The notes below the pieces were generated by a model. The model had not been told where the DNA came from. It saw only the letters and a list, made by a program, of their open reading frames with translations, and made no database searches. Shown here in pieces: positions 59,708-64,000 of a stretch of 64,000 bases of DNA (positions within the stretch are counted from its first letter, which is position 1; every line of letters starts with the position of its first letter). Position numbers and translations under genes: made by a program. Source of the DNA: Candidatus Zixiibacteriota bacterium (lineage in GTDB: Bacteria; Desulfobacterota; Binatia; UBA9968); the NCBI GenBank assembly GCA_035574315.1, contig DATLYW010000030.1, forward strand, positions 1-64,000, given 5' to 3'.

Positions 59708-60427
59708 ATGCTCCGCATCATCAAGAAAACCAGGATCCACGAGGAAGTGATGAGCCAGATCCACGAGCTCATCCGGCAGGGAAAATTCAAGGCGGGCGAC
59801 CAGCTGCCGTCCGAGCGCGAGCTCGCCGAGATCTTCAAGGTGAGCCGCACCTCGGTGCGCGAGGCGCTGCGGGCGCTGGAGACGCAGGGGCTGGTCGTGA
59901 GCCGGACGGGCGCGGGAAATTTCGTCGCCGATCTTCCGGTGGAGTCGCTGGTGGCGCCGCTGGCCCGGCTTCTGGTCGAGGAAAAGAACGCGCTCGCGGA
60001 GGTTTTCGAGCTGCGCAAGCTGATCGAGCCCCATATCGCGTCGCTGGCGGCGAAGCGGGCGTCGCGGCGGGACATCGAGGAAATGAAGCGGATCCTGGAT
60101 CGACAGGCCGCCGCGGTCGACCGCGGCGAAACGGGAGTGGAGGCGGATACCGATTTCCACTTCACGATCGCCCGCGCGACCCAGAACCGCGCGCTGGAGA
60201 AGCTGGTGTCGGCCTTGATGGACGTGCTCAGCCACAGCCGCGAAGAGTCGCTGCAGACGCTCGATCGCCGGCGGGCGTCGATCGATGCGCACCGCGCGAT
60301 TGTCGCCGCTGTCGGTCGTCACGATGGCGCGGGCGCGCACCGCGCGATGCTGCGGCACATCGAGGAGGTCGAAGAAAACGTGCTTTCGGCGAAGAGATCG
60401 ACTGCCAAGAGAACCAGAGTCGCCTGA
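59708..60427 (+). CDS. GntR-family transcriptional regulator, FadR subfamily (FCD domain)
   Basis: Protein of 239 residues. Residues ~1-75 form the winged helix (IHEEVMSQIHELIRQGKFKA, QLPSERELAEIFKVSRTSVR, EALRALETQGLVVSRTGAGN). The all-helical FCD domain follows with a Asp/His metal or ligand site (DTDFHFTIARATQNRAL; AHRAIVAAV; HRAMLRHIEEV). FCD proteins respond to organic acids. The gene lies directly before the ferredoxin oxidoreductase operon (19 bases), and the operator in its own promoter suggests autoregulation and control of that operon, with oxalate or a related acid as possible inducer (inference). No Shine-Dalgarno is evident before its ATG. Confidence 0.92.
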   Translation: MLRIIKKTRIHEEVMSQIHELIRQGKFKAGDQLPSERELAEIFKVSRTSVREALRALETQGLVVSRTGAGNFVADLPVESLVAPLARLLVEEKNALAEVFELRKLIEPHIASLAAKRASRRDIEEMKRILDRQAAAVDRGETGVEADTDFHFTIARATQNRALEKLVSALMDVLSHSREESLQTLDRRRASIDAHRAIVAAVGRHDGAGAHRAMLRHIEEVEENVLSAKRSTAKRTRVA

Positions 60428-60446
60428 AGCGAAGGAGGGGCGTTTC

Positions 60447-61646
60447 ATGATCAAACGCGTGGAGGTCAACTACCGGGGCATCTTTCAGAAGAACCTGGCG
60501 AAAAAGATCGGGAGCGACATCGTGATGATCGCCAGCCGCATGGGCAAGCGGGCGTTCTCCAACGGCCGCTACAGCGACTCTCCGGAGCGCAACGGCATCC
60601 CGTGCAAGTACTTCGCCTTCGTGTCGCCCGACCTGTCCGACGAAGAGCTCGAGGCCGAGTGCGGTGCCAAGCTCGACATCGACGAGGCGGACGTCTCGAT
60701 CGTGCTGGACGACACCATGTGCAAAGGGGTAGAGCCCTGGGGCTGGCACGGGGTCCGGCCGATCAACGAAAAGGTGGTCGCGGGCGGAAGCCTGCTGGTC
60801 TTCTCGCGCAAGAGCCACGCCGAGCTGCTGAAGTTCATCGCCAGGAAACCCTACAGCTACAAGCTGGCCGTTCTCGACGGCGACGCGAGCTTCGCCGGCC
60901 TATGGGTCAACAAGGACGACCTCACCTACGAGCGGGCGCTCGGCGGGATCGCTGCGCTCGACCCCTCGGTGATCAGCATCGAGGCGGTCGAGGCGTACCT
61001 GATGGAAAAGACCAAGCAGAAGCACCGTGCGGAAGCGGCGCGTGCGGCCTACGAATCGCTGCGCCAGGAAGCGAAGCCGCCCCGGGTCAGGGAGGTCGCT
61101 CCGGGCGAGGGGAGCGAGTGGAAGCACGCGATCCCGGTATTGCCCAAATGGTTCGAGATGGCCGAGGGGGCGGTGGTTCCGGCGGTAAAGCGCGGCTTCA
61201 CGATAGGGCCCCGGGGGCAGTCGCGCAACACGATGTTCAAGCGCGGGACGACCAAATCGCAGCGTCCCGCGGTCCGTTTCGATCTCTGCACCAAGTGCAC
61301 GTTGTGCTGGGCGGAGTGTCCGGATGAGTGCTTCGATCCCACCGCGGACGGCTACTACGACATCGACTATCAGTACTGCGTCGGCTGCGGCAAGTGCGCC
61401 GAGGTCTGCCCCGTGAAGGAATGCATCGTGATGGTCGACGAGCTGCGCTTCGAGGACGACAGCAGCCCGTACGAGCACTGGAAACGGGCTCCCAAGGAAT
61501 ACATCCAGTGGGTGGAGGAGAAGAAAGGCAAAGAGCGGGTCTCCTATCCCGTCGTGACCGGCAAGGGCGTGAGCGTCACCGCCGGCGAGTTCATGCCCGA
61601 AGGCAAGATCGTGCCGGTAAGAAAGACCGAGGAGGTTGAGCTATGA
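60447..61646 (+). CDS. 2-oxoacid:ferredoxin oxidoreductase, fused gamma-delta subunit (probable oxalate oxidoreductase)
   Basis: Protein of 399 residues. Residues ~1-190 are the gamma domain (IGSDIVMIASRMGKRAFSNG). Residues ~275-330 are a bacterial ferredoxin-like delta domain with two 4Fe-4S motifs: CTKCTLCWAECPDECF from Cys281 and CVGCGKCAEVCPVKEC from Cys311. The gamma and delta chains are fused, as in the oxalate oxidoreductase of Moorella thermoacetica. It is the first of three genes in the order gamma-delta, alpha, beta, also that of the Moorella enzyme as I recall. AAGGAGGGG precedes the ATG at 60447; the stop overlaps the alpha gene. Confidence 0.88.
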   Translation: MIKRVEVNYRGIFQKNLAKKIGSDIVMIASRMGKRAFSNGRYSDSPERNGIPCKYFAFVSPDLSDEELEAECGAKLDIDEADVSIVLDDTMCKGVEPWGWHGVRPINEKVVAGGSLLVFSRKSHAELLKFIARKPYSYKLAVLDGDASFAGLWVNKDDLTYERALGGIAALDPSVISIEAVEAYLMEKTKQKHRAEAARAAYESLRQEAKPPRVREVAPGEGSEWKHAIPVLPKWFEMAEGAVVPAVKRGFTIGPRGQSRNTMFKRGTTKSQRPAVRFDLCTKCTLCWAECPDECFDPTADGYYDIDYQYCVGCGKCAEVCPVKECIVMVDELRFEDDSSPYEHWKRAPKEYIQWVEEKKGKERVSYPVVTGKGVSVTAGEFMPEGKIVPVRKTEEVEL

Positions 61647-62875
61647 GCGTAGCAGTCGCAACAGCCAGGACGGACGTCTACGAGCGCGAGGACCTCTTGA
61701 ACGGCTGCCAGGCGGTGGCGCACGGCGTGCGTCTGGCGGACGTCGACGTGATCGCGGCGTATCCGATCCGTCCCTACACCGAGGTGATGGACGCGATCTC
61801 CAAGCTGATCGCCGACGGTCAGTTCGACGCCGAGTACATCATCGCCGACAGCGAGCATTCGCAGTTCGAGATCGTCAAGCACGCGAGCTCCGTCAACGCG
61901 CGGGCGTTCGCGGGGTCGAGCGGTACGGGCTGGATGTACGGCTTCGAGGCCCTGGTGGTCACAGCGACCGATCGGCTGCCGACGTTGTTCCTGGTCGGGA
62001 ACCGGGCTCTCGACGACCCCGGAGCCTTCGGCGTGGAGCACAACGACGCGATGGCGCTGCGCGACATGGGATGGCTGCTTTGCTGGGTGACCTCGCCGCA
62101 GGAGGCGCTGGAGCACGTGCTGCTGGGGTACCGCATCGCGGAGGACAAACGGGTCCGGATGCCGATGGCGCTCGCCATGGACGGCGCCTTTCTCACGCAC
62201 TCGCAGCACATGGTGAAGATTCCGTCTCCCGAGGCGGCCAAGCGCTTCCTGCCGCCGTACGACCTGGCGGAGAGGCGCCTGCACCCGGACAACCCGATTT
62301 CGGTTGCGCCGCAGGTGAACGAGGACTGGGTCATGGAGCTGCGGCGGCAGAACTGGGAGGCGGCGAGAAGGGCACGCAGCGTGATCCAGGAGGCTTACAA
62401 GGAGTTCAACGCCATTTTCGGAGAGCGCTACACGGCGCCTTACTATTTCGACGAGTTCATGACCGACGACGCCGAGGTCGTGCTGATCGGCGTCGGGACG
62501 GTGGCCAGCCCGGGTCGCACGGCGGCGAGGCGGTTGCGCGAGAAGGGTCACAAAGTCGGCTACGTGAACCTGCGGTGGTTCCGGCCGTTCCCGACGCAGC
62601 AGCTCCGCGACTCCCTGAGCCGCTTCAAGGCGGTCGGGGTGATCGACCGCGACTTCGCCCACGGCTCGGCGGACGACGGCGGTATCGTGATGCACGAGAT
62701 CCGCTCCTGCCTCTATCCCGCCAAGAACCGTCCGGCGGTGGTGGACTTCATCGGCGGGCTGGGAGGGCGCGACCTCTCCATCGGCGACCTGCAGAAGATG
62801 TTCGAGATCACGCAGCAAGCGGCCAAGAAGGACTCCATGGACGGTCTCGTAACCTGGATCGGCCTGAGGGAGTAA
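61643..62875 (+). CDS. 2-oxoacid:ferredoxin oxidoreductase alpha subunit, probable oxalate oxidoreductase
   Basis: Protein of 410 residues, domains I and II of the PFOR family; the CoA-binding domain III is absent. The substrate loop, YPITPSS in pyruvate enzymes, reads AAYPIRPYTEVMD, placing Arg at 43 with Tyr40. A second site, GNRALDDPGAFGVEHND, gives Arg121, Asp124 and Phe129. With an offset of 12 these coincide with Tyr28, Arg31, Arg109, Asp112 and Phe117, the residues I recall from the Moorella oxalate oxidoreductase structure. Oxalate would be split to two CO2 with reduction of ferredoxin. The ATG overlaps the previous stop. Alternatives (other 2-oxoacids) are less likely. Confidence 0.85.
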   Translation: MSVAVATARTDVYEREDLLNGCQAVAHGVRLADVDVIAAYPIRPYTEVMDAISKLIADGQFDAEYIIADSEHSQFEIVKHASSVNARAFAGSSGTGWMYGFEALVVTATDRLPTLFLVGNRALDDPGAFGVEHNDAMALRDMGWLLCWVTSPQEALEHVLLGYRIAEDKRVRMPMALAMDGAFLTHSQHMVKIPSPEAAKRFLPPYDLAERRLHPDNPISVAPQVNEDWVMELRRQNWEAARRARSVIQEAYKEFNAIFGERYTAPYYFDEFMTDDAEVVLIGVGTVASPGRTAARRLREKGHKVGYVNLRWFRPFPTQQLRDSLSRFKAVGVIDRDFAHGSADDGGIVMHEIRSCLYPAKNRPAVVDFIGGLGGRDLSIGDLQKMFEITQQAAKKDSMDGLVTWIGLRE

Positions 62876-62888
62876 AGGAGGAACGGTC

Positions 62889-63884
62889 ATGTCGACGGTA
62901 CCGACAATCGATTACGAGAAGATCAAGGGAGTCAAGAACGTTCCGCTGGAAGAGCTCTACACGTCGGGTCACCGCACCTGCCAGGGCTGCGAGTCGGCTA
63001 CGACGATGCGCGGTTTCGTCAAGGCGGCCGGTCCGCGGACGGTGGTGACAGGCTCGACGGGCTGCATGTACGTGGCCAACACCTCGTACTTCACCACTCC
63101 GTGGATCGTTCCCTGGATGCACACGCAGCTCGGGGCGGGCGGCTCGTCGGCGGTCGGGATGGCGGCCGGCCTTCGCGCGCAGATGCGCAAGGGGAAGATC
63201 AAGAACGAGAAGATCAACGTCATCGCGTTCTGCGGCGACCTCGGCGGCGGCGACATGGGGATCGCGGGAATCTCGGGAGCGCTGCAGACGGATTACGATC
63301 TCCTGATCATCATGTACGACAACGAGTCGGCGGCGAACACCGACATCCAGGCGACCGGTCTGACCACGTTCGGCGCGCAAACCACCTTCACGCCTCCCGG
63401 CACCAAACATCCGATCATGCAGCGGCGCTGGAAGAAGAACGTGGCGGGAATGCTCGCCGTGGGCCACCCCACGTGTCGCTACGTGGCGACGGCGTGCGCG
63501 ACGTACCCGCCGACGGACTACCTGAACAAGGTGCGCAAAGCGCTGGCGATCGGCGGGCCGACCTTCATTCATACGTACGACCCGTGTCCGAAGGGCTGGG
63601 ACTACCATCCACGCTATTCCAACGTGCTGGGCGAGCTGGGCATTCGCTGCGGCCTCTATCCGCTTTACGAGGTCGTGGAGGGGCAGGTGATCTACACCTA
63701 CGACGCGCGCAAAAGCGGTAAAGGCCGGATCCCGGTGAAGGAATTTCTCACGAAGCAGGGGCGTTTCGAGCACCTCAAGGAAGAGCACTTCGAGTACATT
63801 CAGAAGATGGTGGACGAGATGTGGGAGGAGTGGGAGATTCCCGGCGTGGCGCCGATCAAGGGAATCCTCAAGGCGAGGATCTGA
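62889..63884 (+). CDS. 2-oxoacid:ferredoxin oxidoreductase beta subunit, TPP-binding
   Basis: Protein of 331 residues that holds thiamine diphosphate and a 4Fe-4S cluster. Cluster cysteines are likely in HRTCQGCESATTMRGF and GSTGCMYVANTS, plus a later Cys in YDPCPKGWDYHP. The TPP motif is FCGDLGGGDMGIAGISGAL with LLIIMYDNESAANTDIQAT. It follows alpha by 13 bases with AAGGAGG before the ATG at 62889 and is the last gene before the terminator. The three genes make an alpha-beta-gamma/delta heterotrimer for anaerobic or low-potential oxoacid oxidation. Confidence 0.92.
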   Translation: MSTVPTIDYEKIKGVKNVPLEELYTSGHRTCQGCESATTMRGFVKAAGPRTVVTGSTGCMYVANTSYFTTPWIVPWMHTQLGAGGSSAVGMAAGLRAQMRKGKIKNEKINVIAFCGDLGGGDMGIAGISGALQTDYDLLIIMYDNESAANTDIQATGLTTFGAQTTFTPPGTKHPIMQRRWKKNVAGMLAVGHPTCRYVATACATYPPTDYLNKVRKALAIGGPTFIHTYDPCPKGWDYHPRYSNVLGELGIRCGLYPLYEVVEGQVIYTYDARKSGKGRIPVKEFLTKQGRFEHLKEEHFEYIQKMVDEMWEEWEIPGVAPIKGILKARI

Positions 63885-63920
63885 CCGCGGCGGTTCCGCC
63901 GGACCGCGAACGTAAATCGA

Positions 63921-63952
63921 GAGGCCCCGGAAAAACCGGGGCCTCTTTTTTT
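63921..63952 (+). terminator. strong intrinsic terminator after the oxidoreductase operon
   Basis: GAGGCCCCGG (63921-63930), loop AAAAA, CCGGGGCCTC (63936-63945), then seven T. A perfect 10-pair stem with a T-run, 36 bases after the beta-subunit stop. Confidence 0.95.
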
Positions 63953-64000
63953 GCGCCCGCTGCGGCGCCGCGCTAGTATAGGCGAGCTGAATTCTCGCCC

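Noticed and set aside
60447-63884. Pyruvate:ferredoxin oxidoreductase assignment
   Set aside because: The YPITPSS loop of pyruvate enzymes is YPIRPYT here and the CoA domain is missing.

Overview
The window is a GC-rich bacterial chromosome segment packed with protein-coding genes. I saw no rRNA, tRNA, insertion sequence, prophage or CRISPR array. The order ilvC-psd-pssA-leuA-leuB-asd-truA resembles the branched-chain amino acid cluster of Geobacter-type Desulfobacterota. Many CaiB/BaiF, TctABC, luciferase-like and molybdenum hydroxylase genes, plus a Ku protein, fit an uncultured soil or subsurface lineage (Desulfobacterota/Binatota/Methylomirabilota-like). This placement is inference; no marker gene settles it.

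Layout. 1-13.9 kb: end of an M16 peptidase, an ABC binding protein, an orphan Mo-hydroxylase large subunit with a GST, a luciferase-like oxidoreductase, a GT4 glycosyltransferase, two proteins of unknown function, a complete three-subunit Mo hydroxylase, and an FMN 2-hydroxy acid oxidase. 14-20.2 kb: a long repeat-built coiled-coil membrane protein, a short hypothetical gene, an ornithine cyclodeaminase homologue, and a Ku/MerR-TPR pair. 20.3-30.6 kb: ilvC, psd, pssA, leuA, leuB, asd, truA, a CE4-like hydrolase, leuC, leuD (valine/leucine synthesis, aspartate-family entry, phosphatidylethanolamine synthesis, tRNA modification). 30.7-36.1 kb: a zinc-ribbon protein, an exported methyltransferase homologue, CstA, two paralogous small hydrophobic proteins and two ArsA/Get3-type ATPases. 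36.3-40.5 kb: a small HTH protein, a periplasmic binding protein and a large sensor kinase. 40.5-51 kb: a methylcitrate-cycle set (prpC, prpD, prpB-like) with an amidase and an aldo-keto reductase, divergent from an acrylyl-CoA reductase homologue and a fused two-domain CoA-transferase. 51-59.5 kb: DUF1989, DUF3891, double-VOC, CE4 and DUF218-like genes, a TctABC tricarboxylate transporter and an alpha/beta hydrolase. 59.6-64 kb: a FadR-type GntR regulator with a visible palindromic operator, followed by a three-gene 2-oxoacid:ferredoxin oxidoreductase whose active-site residues match oxalate oxidoreductase, closed by a strong terminator.

Most interesting are: (i) the CstA / two small proteins / two Get3-like ATPases operon, in which the second ATPase has Asn in place of the catalytic switch I Asp and the first has an altered switch II, so the pair looks like a heterodimer with one hydrolysis-dead half; (ii) the probable oxalate oxidoreductase operon with its autoregulated GntR gene; (iii) the fused CoA-transferase that has lost the catalytic Asp in one half, beside acuI and the prp genes; and (iv) the coiled-coil protein built from alternating 71- and 78-residue repeats.
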